Shown one piece after another: positions 1 through 13,612 of a stretch of DNA of 64,000 nt (positions are counted from its first letter, which is position 1; every line of letters begins with the position of its first letter). The notes beneath the pieces are model-generated. The model did not search any database. It was not told the DNA's origin and saw only the letters and a program-made list of their open reading frames with translations. The position numbers and the translations under genes were made by a program. The stretch comes from Xanthostigma xanthostigma (Eukaryota > Arthropoda > Insecta > Raphidioptera > Raphidiidae): NCBI GenBank assembly GCA_963575645.1, contig OY754465.1, positions 43,798,401 through 43,862,400 on the forward strand, read 5' to 3'.

Positions 1-503
1 CGTCCCTTGTACCGTATGAGCTATGTGCACGGAGGCGGGGTTACAAATTTTTCGATGCGAGCGTTTGTGGTGAGCACTAGGGAAAACTTCGAACTCCAAT
101 TTTCCGTATGTCAGTGAGCAATATTTATTAAAAGTGAAAATAATTATAATTTTATGAAGTTTTTTAATTACAAAGAAAACATAGGACAACTAAGCGATCT
201 GGAAATGCTTGTTGTGTTTCGGGCTGTTGCGCTGATGGCGATTTAAGTAAAATAAAGACCATTGGCGTCCTAATTTGACGTTCCGCTGTCAGTGTAAACA
301 AATTAACATCAGTTTTCCTTATTACATTTTTTTTGACACATCATGGCCAACTAAAGTTTTTGACTTATCACCTTAGAAACATGTCGCGATTTCCATAAAA
401 AAGTTAGTTCAATAAATCCCTATTACCCACTAGCGGCGCTAGTAGGCTTGGTGCACACAGCCTATACGGTGAAAATTGTCGTTTTTGGTCAAATTCCTAC
501 AAT
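1..503. other. Non-coding flank
   Basis: No gene or element boundary could be supported here. The sequence is AT-rich with short homopolymers. Confidence 0.4.
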
Positions 504-1345
504 CAGTGGTGGTTCCTTTATGAGCGCAGAAGAGCTACAGATCAACCAAAATTTAAGCTACTTCATAATTTTTGTCATAGCTCCATAACCAACACTCACT
601 GGCAGACCACAAAGCTAGTACGTATTCTGTGTGACAAATTTTCTTGCGTTCAAGCGCTATTTTAAAACGTCATCATCAGATACCCCCGGTGTACACCTTG
701 CAATTACTAACCCACAAGTTAGATTGTGTTATTTAGATCGGTTTTGTGCCCCTCATAATTTCAAAACTACTGCACCGATTCTTTTGAAATTTTAAACACT
801 ACTTCTGTACATAATTTACGAGGTAACGCTGGAGAGTTTTTTTCAAATTTGTCAATATTTTTTATTTTATAATAACAAGTTGTCCGATTTTTTTTTGCAA
901 AAATTACGTTTTTCACTTCAAAGTGTTCCCAAAAAATGAAAAATTGAAATTTCGAAAAACCCTTCCAGCTTTACCTGGGGAAAGCGATTATCTAACGACA
1001 AACATTTCCTTTCTGATTTCAGATGATCCAGCACCGAGTTATGAGGGGCACCGCAATTCTACTTTTTTCTGAGACGCTTCCAAATAATTGCTGCCATTGC
1101 CGTATTTTTAAATATTTCTACATGAAAATTTTACAAACTATTCTTCAAATGTAATATTTTGATGTACCATTGGTTTTAATAAATAGATTTTAACTGTGTT
1201 GGGGAAAAAATTCACAAAAATGTGCCTTTTTTTGTATGAATTAACCTTAACCTTCCCCTAAATTATCCTCCCCCGTCATTCCTAGGCCGTGTTAGGAGGT
1301 ACGTCTGATGGACCCTGCAGAACACCCATTTAAAATGTTCAACTG
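504..1345. mobile_element. Non-autonomous hAT element, family R1, copy 1
   Basis: Begins CAGTGGTGGTTCC, a hAT-type terminus, and is flanked by a near-perfect 8-bp duplication (CCTACAAT at 496, CGTACAAT at 1346). The internal sequence (TTCTTGCGTTCAAGCGC, CATCATCAGATACCCCC) is shared with copies at 15051, 20651 and 62309. No transposase is encoded. Confidence 0.7.
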
Positions 1346-1482
1346 CGTACAATATAATTTTACCTCATAGTTCCTTAAAGGGTAGATGTTTGGCTACTTT
1401 CACAGTTGTCGAGCGTCTATATTTCACGAACATTAATCTTTAGTTACATTTGTTTTCAACTGGTGTAGCCACCTTTATAATA

Positions 1483-1760
1483 TTATACTAACCGACGACT
1501 GATGTAAAACTGTTTTGTTAGCGAATTCAAAAATTCACGTATAACAATGCAACTGGCGACGGACGTAACAAAGGCGAAAACGTTCCAGAAATGGTCGAGC
1601 CAACTTTTGTTTTCATTGTCTATGGTGCTTAAATGAAAATCAGAAGATGTTGATAAAACAATCTGAGATTTCTTCTCATTGTCAACAAAATCTGTATTGT
1701 AATTTAATTGTTCTTCCACTTGCGGTAGATCGCCAATTTCTCCAATTTGTTCGGAATTTT
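1483..1760 (-). CDS. 3' exon of small two-transmembrane protein gene (exon 2)
   Basis: Last coding exon of a minus-strand gene whose first exon is at 3365-3485. The reading frame is open from a TTTAG acceptor at 1761-1765 to a TAA stop at 1483-1485 and encodes 91 residues plus two bases of a split codon. It starts with an acidic, polar segment (Asn, Glu, Gln, Asp rich) and ends with a hydrophobic stretch (WNVFAFVTSVASCIVI) followed by a short basic tail (SRRLV). The exon needs one base from its predecessor, and exon 1 leaves exactly one, giving a Glu codon at the junction. The family is not recognised. The phase match and the hydrophobic helix argue for a real gene; a missing middle exon cannot be excluded. 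Confidence 0.5.
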
Positions 1761-2185
1761 CTAAATGAAATGATCGATATAATTAGACGTATTTAAGTCG
1801 AAAAATATTCGAACCAGACATAGACTTAGATGTGGACATATTTCAGTTGACTAGTGAATGTAACGATTAAAATCGTACATTTTACATGTATTAAAACGTT
1901 GTCAAAGCCGTGAAATACGCAGATACGAAACATTTTGAGATGTGCTGTGTACTTAGATCTGCAATCTTTTGGAGTTGTGAAAAAATCTAACTTTTAAGTC
2001 TACGCAATCAAAAGATACGGCCGTTTATGCTGCATATTTTGACACTCGCAAGACCTATAGGATACTTCCCGTTGACCTAGAATCATGAAATTTGGCAAGA
2101 AGTAAAGGGAAAAATCTAAAAACCGTAAATTTGTAGTTACATCTCAAAAAAAAAATGTATACTGACGCACTTATATAATCTAGAG

Positions 2186-2653
2186 CAGTGATTCCCAAAG
2201 TAGTCCCTTCGGACCCCAAGGGGTCCCTGGGATCATTCAGGGGGTCCTTGGAAAATTTAAATCGATTTCGGGGGTTCCGCGCAAGGTTTAATATAAAATA
2301 AAAAAAATGTAACACATTTTTATTAACACAAAAAAAAAAGAAATCGACAAGAAACTAGTACTCGTGGGGATTTGCGGTTGCTACTCACAAACATTGAGCC
2401 GGACATAAAAATACAGTCAAAGCAAAAGTTATAATTTCAATAAATACTTCTTCAACAAAATATATTATTTATATTTTATTTTTACGTCACCATTTACCAT
2501 TCAAGACATCAAAGTTAATTTTTCGATTGTGCATTTACATATGTAGTTTTTTACCTAGGTCCGTGGGAAAGTTTCGACTATGAAAGGGGGTCCGTGGGCA
2601 AATTTTGATTATGAAAAGGGGTCCGTGGGCCAAAAGAATTTGGGAGCCACTTG
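2186..2653. mobile_element. Non-autonomous hAT element with 8-bp TSD ATCTAGAG
   Basis: Starts CAGTGATTCCCAAAG and ends TTTGGGAGCCACTTG, with perfect duplications ATCTAGAG at 2178-2185 and 2654-2661. It is rich in GGGGTCC words; related to the copy at 20082. It lies in the intron of the two-TM gene. Confidence 0.85.
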
Positions 2654-2935
2654 ATCTAGAGAGTACTTCTCGGTAACCTTTAATCTTGAAATTTAGCATG
2701 AAGGAAGGTTTCATAGCATAAGTGAAGGAAACAATCCCAAAATCAATAACTTCTAATTACAAGTGGAATTATTACGAGTCAAACTTAACTTTTATTAATT
2801 CATTATGATGGTATGGAATTGTTCCAATCGTATTGACATGGCTGATTATTTCAGAAGATGTAGAGGCCAATAATCCATATATTAAAAAAAAATGGTATGG
2901 AACCCTCAGGGCGCGAGTGTTACTCGAACTTGTCG

Positions 2936-3191
2936 GTTTTGACGTGATAACGTCTTATAAATTGATGAAACACCGGCTGCACGCACGAAAAAGTGTCACG
3001 TTCCGCCTGAGCCTGAGCGTGCAAGCGAGGGCGCGGTATAAGCGATAGAGAGGCACGATCGGCCCAAGCGTCGGCTTGTACGCATTTCTCTCTCTTCTCG
3101 CGTGACGTCAGAGAGTTCATCAATGTTTCTTTATGACGTTATCACGTAAAACTATCGTCCGTAAACCGACTTTACAGACAACCAATTTTTT
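2936..3191. repeat. Interspersed repeat R6, copy 1
   Basis: Contains TGACGTGATAACGTC at the left and TTATCACGTAAAACTATCG followed by a TTTACAGACAACC end at the right. The same blocks recur at 41070-41608 and, inverted, at 60498-60705. Class not determined; small open frames here are shadows. Confidence 0.7.
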
Positions 3192-3364
3192 TTTTTAAAT
3201 ATCAAGTTACGTTACGGGGACTGTGTGTATCCTAGTCACAATCAACAGCACAAGAGTGAACATGACACACTTCCAAGTCCGTCTCTGGTTTTTAACGTTT
3301 TTAACTGAAATAGGATTTATTCACAGTTATAGAAATTTGTATGTAAAAAGTGTCAAATTCTTAC

Positions 3365-3485
3365 CTATTTGGGCTGTTCTAAGAACGGAATAATAATTAT
3401 TATTGACGTACCAATCCACAAATAGAAGAGCTCCCCACATGATTGCGGCACACGATATTAATAACTTCCATTTGACATAAGCCAT
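3365..3485 (-). CDS. First coding exon of small two-transmembrane protein gene (exon 1)
   Basis: The ATG at 3483-3485 sits in a good context (ACAATGG) and opens 40 codons ending at a strong donor (ATAG|GTAAG). The peptide begins MAYVKWKLLISCAAIMW and contains one hydrophobic helix followed by an Asn/Tyr-rich segment, so it could be a signal anchor. Joined to 1483-1760 it gives a 132-residue protein with a membrane segment near each end and an acidic middle. The 1.6-kb intron holds a hAT element (2186-2653) and another repeat (2936-3191). No upstream ATG is in frame; an out-of-frame upstream ATG at about 3525 gives a 40-codon ORF without membrane character. Function unknown. Confidence 0.5.
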
Positions 3486-5279
3486 TGTATATTGGCGATT
3501 CCATTGGAAAATAATTGGACATAATAACACGTAAAGACGTTATTTAACAAAAAAACGTAAGAAATTTATAGAACATTCCCGAATCTTGGAAATACGAAAT
3601 GAATTTAGAATGAAGGTACACTCACCAGTTTTTTATTTTTGTTTTGACATTTTGTTATTGATTCCCATAGGTTGCTATTTAAAACGGAAAAATCGTAATG
3701 GACAATGACTTTGAAATGTATACGCTAGGAAAGTATCTTTTGACACGCGATTTTGCGCCCTCTCGTGGTTTTTTTTCGGAATTAGTGTTGTGTTGTTGAT
3801 TGTAAAGGTACACCAACTAAAAATCCAAAATTACAATTTCAGCGTTTTCCTGGATTTTCTTATGAATTAGAGAGAGAAATGTACTACTTTACGTCTGCAG
3901 TAATCATTATTAAATACATGAAAAATATCAGAATTGTTATTTTGTTAACAAAAATAAGATTTAAAAAATCTTGAAATAAAAAATGTAGGTATATCATTTA
4001 TGTAGTTTTTTAACTGACATTGTGCGTAAATATTTTTTATGGTTAAGAATAAAGCTGGTTTCCATAATATGTGTTTATAAGTTTTGAGTGAGCCAGATTT
4101 TAAAAAATCAAACACGAGGTGGCGCAAAGATCGCATATCAAAGATACTTTCCTAGCGTAATAATCATTTTTAAAAATAATTTTTTATATGAAATTCTTTT
4201 TCAAATTTCGCGAACAAAACAAATCATATATTACTTCGACATTATTGTTATAGGTATGAAAATGCACAAAACCATTGGTCGGATTTTAAATCGGTACATT
4301 TTTGCAGTCAAATCCGTATCTAGGGTCTGGCAACCGAAACCCGCGTCGCAGGGGCGCTAATCTGGGAGAGCGTAATCATCAACACGATTATCGATATACG
4401 GAAACCTATATTACACAAGTTCTAAAATAGCAATTAAAAATAAACTATAATAGTCTGCGATCTCGAAATTAAGTTTCATTATTTTTAATAAATGAAATGT
4501 TCCGCAGCATTAAGATTTTTTTTTGTTTTATACACCAAAAACTATGTTATGCAATGCAATGCTGATGATTTAAATACATGTTCTTATTTTTTAATTAAAT
4601 GGTGAAAAATGGCACTTTTTCGTCGTTTTTAATTCTTTCTGCCAACAATTTTCAGCCGATTTAAAGTCGACAAAGCTCATTTTTTTTGTCTTTTTAAACA
4701 CTACAACGTGATATTTTTTATGTTCTCGGAAAAAATTTTTTTAACTGCTTAAATCTTGAAATATCACTTTTAGGCCACTTAATGAATTTTTTTACCTACC
4801 TTGCCCAACCAGATTTTTTCTACTGTATTTTTCTTCGATTACTACTATTTTTCTGCTATTTATCACGTTGAGAAAATCGACGGTTGATTTATTTTAAATT
4901 TTAAATTAAATACCCTGGGCTAATAGGAAATCTCCCAAATCGTTTCTATCTTTATATTTAAAAATTATTTTTCACTTTTTAGTCTACCTTGGTATAAAAG
5001 AGTGTTCTTTTTGAGTTTTTTAAACTCTAATTTTCATTTACAAAAAAAAAGGAACAACAAATTCAGCTGCAAAAACAATTCAAAATAGTGACGTTTCAAT
5101 CAGGAGTTATTTAAAAATAACATTATTATTAAGTATAAACTTATAAAAAAAGTAAATACGATGTTATACAATATAGGTAGATACATGCGATGGTCGAATT
5201 GTATAAGAAAAATATTGAGCTGAGTTTATTGTGTTAAAATTATTCAACCATGTGATTCGACTCACTGTCATATTTATAA

Positions 5280-5690
5280 AAATACATCCTTTGCATCTGC
5301 TGCCGTAGCAGAAAGCACCAAAAAGCAAGACGGAATGCTACAAAGATTCCAGAATCGCCAAAATATACAAATACACATACACTTTGAATTAATGTTTCAA
5401 CGCGATAAACTCAAAAACTACCGAACGGATTTTCATACGGTTTTCACTAATAGAAAGAGCGATAAACGAGGAAGGCTTTTGTATATAATTTGTAAATATT
5501 TTGTACAGAATGACTGAACAACGACGGTGTTTTGTCAAAAAAAACAAACTGTTTTTTACGCTTACATGGCTAACGCTGGTCAAATCTTTTCATCAAAACA
5601 ATGTACTTTGATAGATGGGAAGATCAATATAATATTTACAGAACAGTTTTGCTTCCGGGTGAAACAGCGACGGGTCGCTAGTATAAGATA
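5280..5690 (+). mobile_element. RTE-type LINE 3' fragment
   Basis: Contains CTCAAAAACTACCGAACGG and GTTTTCACTAATAGAAAG, and ends near GGGTCGCTAGTATAA. These are the usual words of the 3' end of insect RTE elements and derived SINEs. No coding part remains. Confidence 0.55.
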
Positions 5691-7076
5691 CAAAATTTTT
5701 TGATTTTATATAAATTGAATCCAAGCCATAATGCAAAAAAAAGTTTAAAAGAATTGAAAAAAAATTAAACAATCTGTTTTTAGTTCGACATCTCAATATT
5801 TGTGAATTAAGCCCGAAGAAAAAGCGCTGTTTGGCTGCTTTATCGGCGTGCGTTGCCCAAATGGTCGGGTATACGTGAATAGATAGAAAAGTTTAACTGG
5901 GAAAATACTCCATACCTACTTAAACGAAAACTTCGGGTTCGAATTTCAGTTTGGGTTATTTGAAAAAAAAATACAATTTTGACTTACGAGTCATTAATAT
6001 TGCCTTTATATGATGTGATATGGAACATTTAATGCAACTTAGAGAATATTTTGTCTACCCGCGTCTAATAATATAGCGTAGTCGAACTCGAAGGCTCCAC
6101 TAAATGTTGCTGTTCCACGAAGCAAGACTGCAATGGAGTGAAGCGATAAGCTTCCTTCGAGAATCGAAGGTTGTCCAAGTTTTTAATACGTTTAAAATTA
6201 TATATTCGTTTTAAAAATTATATGATCGAGCTTCTGCTAATAAAAAACCGAAAAAAAAAACGCGAGCGAGCCCACAGGTAATGTAACTATAGATACGCTA
6301 ATGACCACGATAATGAAAGCAAGACCTTCTTCAACAATTATGACAACCACAGCAGCAAATTGAAAAATGCATCTTTTAGCCCAAGATGTACCTGAATTAA
6401 ACAATTTATGTAAGTGCGAAAGAATATTATGACGTCTTTTCTTTATCTTCGGCAGGATAATACTAATCCTCGTTCATTCTATTGTGGCGCATTAATCGAC
6501 GATGCGTGACAAATGAAGGTCGACACTACGCATCATTGTAATGGCGGCTGTATTTAAAAGTTTACATAATATTACTGATACAGGACTTTTGCGAAATCAG
6601 TTAACAGTTCAAATATGAACCGTCTGTTTGAAAATACTTATTTCTGTTATATGGTATTTATATTTATTGTTATTATTTATTTATTAATAATTTTTTATTA
6701 CTTATTATTTTCATTGTTAGCTACCAGGTAAAAACACAAAATAAAAATAATCTATCACTTCTTAATTTTTACATGTGACATGGCCTTTGCTTAGTCATCG
6801 TCTAGTGGTCGCATCCATATACTGTGTGTGTTTAGTGTTTACGTTCTTCTCGTGTTGGCCGGTTACACGCGTCCACTCGTGTCATTGGTCAGCCGCATAT
6901 CACGTGGGGAAGTGCAATACACTTTTGGACACAAAATATCACCACAACTTGTGTACAGTATGTGCACTGCACCTTTATTACATTATAATATATAATAATT
7001 ACTAATTTTTATGAATCATAATTGTTACAATAATATAATTTTGTTTCGTCGACCTCCGCTAGCGCTTCAACCGGCC

Positions 7077-7235
7077 ACAAAATTGGTTAGCGTCCGTAGC
7101 TATGTTTCACCTTTCGTTCAAGATAGTTTCTACAGAGGCGTTTGATGCCATCATCTGTGAGATATCCTTATTACTACGGTAGCGGAAACTGCGTAAACTT
7201 TACTGAACGTTACTTCCGTCCGAAAAAAAAGTCGA
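7077..7235. repeat. Short repeat with a second inverted copy at 57283-57407
   Basis: One end has AGCGTCCGTAGCTATGTTT and the other CTTCCGTCCGAAAAAA. The copy at 57283-57407 carries the same ends in reverse orientation. Probably a MITE; duplication not resolved. Confidence 0.4.
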
Positions 7236-8159
7236 GCATAAAGAATTTTCAATAAACCATGACAAATTTTTACTTTCTTCCGCAGGTATACTAAAACTGG
7301 TGAGTTGTTTTAGTTCTACTTATCAGATCATCCTGTAGACGTAATATTTGTCTCAACCATCTATGAAATCTGGCTGTACATTGTGTGTAAACAAACCCCC
7401 GATACGGATTGTCATCATTGCTCAATGCTCATCATTGCGTGAAATCTGGTAAAATACACATAACGCTTTATCTGAAAGGGTTTGTGTCAGATTATTGTTC
7501 ACAAACCGATGTCTATCAAAAACCTTAAAGAAACAGGTACGACTACGAATGCAGAATTGCACCCATGCGAGCTCTAAAAAATTCTGACATCTATCATTTT
7601 CAAGTACGGTTATAATTCGAAAGAAAATGCTGTAAAATTTAATCGGTTATCGCTACTAGTGCAGGCTCCATGGAGAACTTCTGTCTGCAAAATAGGAGAA
7701 CCGCAAACTGTTCTGTGTCCATTGTCAAGGTCAGGTTTTAGGCCGGCCGTACACGGACTCCATGACGAACTCCAAATTTCCATTGAAAATATTCCACTGA
7801 CATACACACGACTGCCCGAACGGTCGCTACCGTACGAGCAGTCAGAGCTACGGCGAAATTTTGACACGTATTCAAGCAGTTGCAACACATCTACTGACCA
7901 CTCGGGCTTTTGATTGTTCGTGAGCAACGCGACACAGATTAAGGAAACGCTTGTTTTATCACCGGTCTCATTTTATTATTGAATTCAGAATTTTCTTTGT
8001 TTTTATATATGTAAAATGGCGAATTCATGATTGCATTTGACCTAAACTCCGCCCATATGTCAAATTTCAGATGTATAAAAAATTCACCTTTTGTAAGCAA
8101 TACATTTTTTTCATACTGTAACGAGACGCCACTGGAGGCGGCGGCAGTGCATTGTTGTC

Positions 8160-8260
8160 GGAAACGCGTAGACAACAATACGCGCATTGCTGTTGAAACC
8201 GCATAGACAACAATACGCGCATTGTTGTCGAAACCGCATAGAAAACAAAACGCGCGTAGA
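8160..8260. repeat. 35-bp tandem repeat, about three units
   Basis: Units begin at 8160, 8195 and 8230 with the core GACAACAATACGCGCATTG. The GC-rich unit contrasts with its AT-rich surroundings. The overlapping minus-strand open frames come from the repeat. Confidence 0.75.
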
Positions 8261-11200
8261 ACAAGTACTGAGGTAACTGCTAGAAATAAATAGTTGCGAC
8301 TGTTAGAAATAATTACCCGTATATTGTTGTTATACCAAATAGGCATTGACTTTGTAAATAAATATTTTTACCATCAACAAAGAACAGTTTTTTCAGTTTT
8401 GTTACAGTACTTTCTGGTTTTCATTAAAATACATTTTTCTTTCTTTCGATGCTTCTTTTATTAGCCGCTTAGTGGATATTGACTTTTTTAAGATTTTCAA
8501 CAATATGACTAGTCATTAATGAATAAAATCAAGATGCCTTGATTGTTTATATGAACAGCGTAACTATATTATGAAAAATAGTAACTATAATTATTATGTT
8601 ATAGTGTTGATATAATTTGTTTCATTGACATTTTTCTTTTTTTTATTAATAATAATATAGTCCTTGTTTTTTTTCCGTTGGCAAATGGCACGGCGGTGTG
8701 CTGGATAAATCGAGTGTGAAAGGTTTGCTATAAGGAATATCAGTGTCCGTATTACGCTTTAACTGGACAATGGCCGGCTTGACCAAAGGTGTGAAATGTA
8801 TGTCTCAGTGGAAAGCTATCATATAAATAATTGTAAGGTAGGTAGAAAATCATAGTCGGCACGTCAGATCATACATATATAAACATTAATCTCTACTATA
8901 AAAAAGAACCTGTGTGCCTCCCCCACATAAGCTCATGCGGGGGAAGTGAAATTTTTTTCGAAATTATTTAATGTACATAAATTATTAATCAACACATACT
9001 CTTTCTATTATATAGTACTTTGACAGTTATGCAATATTATAAAACCCACACAAAACTATTGAATAAATCAATCTTGCCACATACGTGTTATAGGAATATA
9101 CACATGTAAATGTGTATATGTATACAATTGCCTCTTCCTTTCTCCGGCTAAAGGCTCCTCGTATAATTTCTCACATTTTCTCTGTAACGTCACCAAAGTT
9201 TTAAAACAAATGCGTCATACTACGTCAAAGAAGTTTTGCTTAAAAAAAGAAATTCAGCGTATCGTAGGGTTGCCATCTTGTCAACATCACGACGATGCTG
9301 CTCCGAAGAAATATTATTTAAAAAAAAAAAACCCGCGTGAGACTCTCGCGTGTTAGAAAGGAAATTTCTTAGGTTCTAGCATTTGTTAACGATTTTATTA
9401 TTTCTGGATTAGGAAATGGTTAAACCGTGACTAGAGAAAATGCTACGTATACACACAGTTCGAACTGCGCATAGCGCACTTGACAGAGGTAATTGAAACG
9501 ATTCTCCCACTGTTTTCTTTCAACTGCCGGATGAAGTCGTAGAAGGGAAAGCGTTTCATTTCTCGTTTGATCCAGGATAATTTGCCTACAACGCCTAAAA
9601 AAGTTTTACACGAAGAAAAGTCAGACAGGATAAACTACATTAATATTTTATTTCAATAATTTTATAACAATCGCGATAAAAATGCGCTAATGACCTCAGT
9701 GATCGAGCGTCCATAACTACAAGATTTTACATTAAGGAAAATTTCCAACATATTTAGTTTAGGTGGGCATTTACGAAACGAGAGTAAGCCCCTGAACTTA
9801 GGAAACTGTAACTCTAGTTTGTTCAGATGTCCATATTGTCCAGTTTTAATCCTTGTCGTCAGATAAGATACTGCTTCACTTTAACATGCGTTAATCCGCC
9901 GACACAATACAAGAGAGCTGTGAACGCGAACACAATATATTGTGCCTTTACCGCCCTCAATAATGCGTCATATTGTAGTTTTGCAAACACAAATCTTAAC
10001 CAACGGAAACAGAACTATTGCTATTACTTCAAAGAGTGCACCGATTTTAATCAATTGAAATACCTCGGCCTTTTTGCACAGTATCACTGGTCGTTAAGTA
10101 ATGAATAGCGAATTGCGACCATTGTTGAAACTTCGATTGTACACTCAGATATATCATATACCTCAAGTTCAATCGACATCGTGTAACCAACACGTTAATG
10201 CAAATCGGGTCAGTCCTGATTAGACGCGCAGACGCATACTTACGCAGCTCCCTAAATTTTAATTTATAAATATTGCAGTGCTTGTAAATATCTACATATT
10301 TAACATTCAATATTGATCATACTGGGAAGTTTTTTTTTTTTTAATATATAATGTTTATTGGCTTCTTCGCCTATATGCGTAATTATCCACGCCAAAATCT
10401 AATTTATATTTAAATCTATGAGTACTACACGACCAATCATTCTTCATTCATCCTTCACCATGCACATACTGGGAAGTTGGTCGTGCGGACTTCAAGGAGT
10501 CAAGGGTCACACGTATATAGAATCCCAATAAACGACCCACCTCGCGGCTTGTTGCATAACCAGTTTGACCTCCCATTATTATCCATTACTAGCCGTTACT
10601 CGCGACTTCGCACGCGATGAGACGAAACACGGATGCGTTGCCATTATTTGGCATACAGTTACTCCTTTCTTGACGTAGACACCCCTAATAAATTTCAAAA
10701 TTGATGACATTCACGTGATCAACGTCCTGATAAACCTTGAAAATGACATCCATGTTGATTTTTAGACTATTTACCTCTTTTTACCATCTGAAGGTTTTTT
10801 TTTTTTAAAAGCATGAAACACGTGTTATTTATTTGTTGACAGGGGCAATCCTGCGCATATTCGAATACATCTTTCTTATACGATTTCTCCACGCAAACTT
10901 TGAATTCCCGTTACACCCTTTTAGGGATTGAATTTCCAAAAATCTGTTCTTAGCCCAATCCGTCCAGTGCTTTGAGCTTTGCGTAGCCAGATCAATCAGT
11001 CAGTCGGTCAAGGTTTCCTTTTATATATTTAGATTATCCGAATTATTTATCCATATCTAAGCCACAGCATTGGGTTATAACAAGATTTAACTCTTGCATA
11101 TACTAATAATGCTGATTTAACTGTATTTATTACTCAGATTTATAGCACATAGTTTGCTATTGTAATCGTATGAAACATATACATTGTTACAGTTACAATG

Positions 11201-11945
11201 CAATCAGTGGCGGTACTGATTCAGTGCCTAGAGCGCTTGCTCTGTTCGCTCTACCCTTGGACCGACATATTTCTCAAACAATGTCACTGTCAGGGCTTAA
11301 ACGCGAAATTTCCACTATCGCAAAGAATTAGTTATTTTCATAATAAAGCATGTTTGCAAGTATTTCATGTACACCGAGCAGTGCTGTTAGATTTTCCAGG
11401 CGAGAAATCCATATATTTGAAGCGTTGGAGGGGGAGATAGCGCTTCATAATTCGTAGAAATCTGTATAGCCTTGTTTTAATTATTTTTATACGTAAAACC
11501 GATTTGGCAAGCTAATTTAACGTTTAATGTGGCCACGTTACAGTTTTGAACTGTTTAAATGTAAAAATATAATGAATATGTCAATACTGGAATGGATTTC
11601 TTTAAAAGTAATTAATGGCGACAGAGTTAAATGACTAAGATAAAGTTCTGTAAGTACATAGTAAAACCGATATCAGCTCAACCCAGTTAAAACGAACGTC
11701 CTGTTAGTTTTATTGCCAGGATACCTGATTGTGTGCCGTAAAGTGCTTCGATTTTTAAACTATAATTTTGTGTTTTTAACCCAAGATTTAAGAATGTAAT
11801 CTGTCTGTTTTTAGTATTTCTTCTAATAAGTATGTGAAATTTATGAGATATAATTGTATCAAATCCGCAAAAACGCATGCGATTTGGTTAAATCCGCATT
11901 TCTTTCCTGCATGCCTAAAATCCGTACATCTGGCAGCACTGACAC

Positions 11946-12319
11946 TAGGGTTGCCAACTCTCGAAAGGACCAACCCTTGAGAATTTTAAGAAATCGAGAA
12001 GGGGAGGGGGGTTGAAAGAAAATCTCATTTATTAATTTTTAAATTTATATTTATACTTTGCTTCGAGCAGCATCTAATATTTGACGGTTTTTTACCACAA
12101 AATCATATGTTTTTACGTGAAAGATCCAAGTTTGTTAGTATTAATTGTAACTCTACTTTTACTAAAGAAATATTCATTCGGTTTCTTTCCTTGTTCCATA
12201 AAATATACGGATGCGTAAGATTTTAGAAAAACCGGAGAAATTATTGCATCCCTGGAGATCGGGAGGTTAACCATTATTACCGAAGTCTCCCGGGCAATCC
12301 GGGAGGGTTGGGAACTCAA
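11946..12319. mobile_element. Non-autonomous hAT-like element, TSD ACTGACAC
   Basis: Bounded by ACTGACAC at 11938-11945 and 12320-12327. The ends read TAGGGTTGCCAACTCTC and GGGAGGGTTGGGAACTC. Terminal repeats are imperfect, so the superfamily is inferred from duplication length. Confidence 0.55.
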
Positions 12320-13339
12320 ACTGACACCGAGATCTAATTTTTACACTAGGCATCGTAGAATATGAACCTTCACTTGAACGAGAGCTACTTTGTAAGTGTG
12401 AATCAAAGGTTTAAGTCCCGACAGTGACGTTGTTTGGAAAAAAACTTTTCGTTATATTGCCATTGTAACAGTGTTTGTATCATACAACAAAATAGCAAAC
12501 CATGTGCCATACATTTGTATAATATGAGCTTACGTCCTTAATTAAAATTTTTATTGTATTTATTACTGTTTACCGAATTCGATTGTCTTTGAACTACTGT
12601 AGAATTGAATTGATTTAAACAACATTCGAACAAAATCTGCTATTCTCAAGCAAAGTAGGGCGTAGGCAACAATTTGTTTCGCTTCTGATTTAAATTAGAT
12701 ATCCTCTGAAAAATTGCAAGTTCAATTTTGAGAAGTGATTTATAGTGCCCTTTACTAAATAAACAAAGAGTTGACTTGTTGGTTATTTTGAACAGAATGG
12801 ACATTTTACTCACTTTATAAATGCGGACATATAATGCGCTTTTAAACTTTTTAAGAATGCCAAATGCGCAGCTGTTGGTCGCCTGCAGAGTACATTAGAT
12901 GTGTAATATACCCTATATGGACTATAAATAGACTTCAAATAAATTTCAAATAAAAATACATAATATACTTCAAATCGTTTCCATTATTGTATACCTACCT
13001 ATCTGTATGACTGCACCAACCCAAATATAATGTATCCTATAGTAGTTTGGATATTTTATTTAATATAGTGACATATTTGCTACTTTCACACTTAAAGAAC
13101 TCTCAATGATGATGGATGACATTAAAAAATACCGACAGACAGCGCCGGATTTAACTTTTTGGTACCCTAGGTTTTTATAGTGAACAGTACCCCAGTTTCT
13201 TTTACCATTCTCAACATCACAAGTATTGGAATGGTACTAATTTAGGTCAAAATTCACTTTTCAAAATGTTATAATATTTTATCGGTTTGAGCCCCTCCAC
13301 CCGAATCCAAAAAAAAACTTATTTTTCGAAAAAGTCGTT

Positions 13340-13612
13340 CAGGCGCGGTCCGAAGGGGGGTCACAGGGGACATGACCCCCCCCCCAAAATCTAAGGTCAA
13401 ATTGAAAAATCTCAAAAATTTGCCAAATAATAAAAGGAAATTTTTAGCTATCCCCTATAACAGCGATAAATTTATAGTTTCCATTTGTTTTATAGGTAAT
13501 GTATAAAATAAAATTGTGTCTCGTGCAATAATGTTTATTTCACTCCAGATACCTATTTTTTATTAGTGTAGTGAGTGACCCCCTCCAAAATTTCAGGCTG
13601 CGACCGCGCCTG
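13340..13612. mobile_element. Short hAT MITE, TSD AAGTCGTT
   Basis: 273-bp element with termini CAGGCGCGGTCCG and GACCGCGCCTG and perfect 8-bp duplications at 13332-13339 and 13613-13620. It contains poly-C and GACCCCC-type runs near the ends. Confidence 0.85.

Larger units (their letters stand above)
3531..11945. other. Gene-free, repeat-bearing stretch
   Basis: No spliceable open frame of convincing composition was found. It contains an RTE-like fragment (5280-5690), a repeat shared with 57283-57407 (7077-7235), a 35-bp tandem repeat (8160-8260) and a CCCACATAAGCTC repeat (about 8917). Opposite-strand open frames at 7610-7927 overlap each other and match nothing recognised. Confidence 0.5.

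Noticed and set aside
2833-3123. Open frames on both strands
   Set aside because: Lie within interspersed repeat R6, which recurs at 41070 and 60498.
7610-7927. Open frames on both strands (about 100 codons)
   Set aside because: They overlap each other, lack motifs and splice context, and sit in a gene-free, repeat-rich stretch; probably a transposon fragment.
8067-8346. Minus-strand open frames with repeated peptide
   Set aside because: Produced by the 35-bp tandem repeat.
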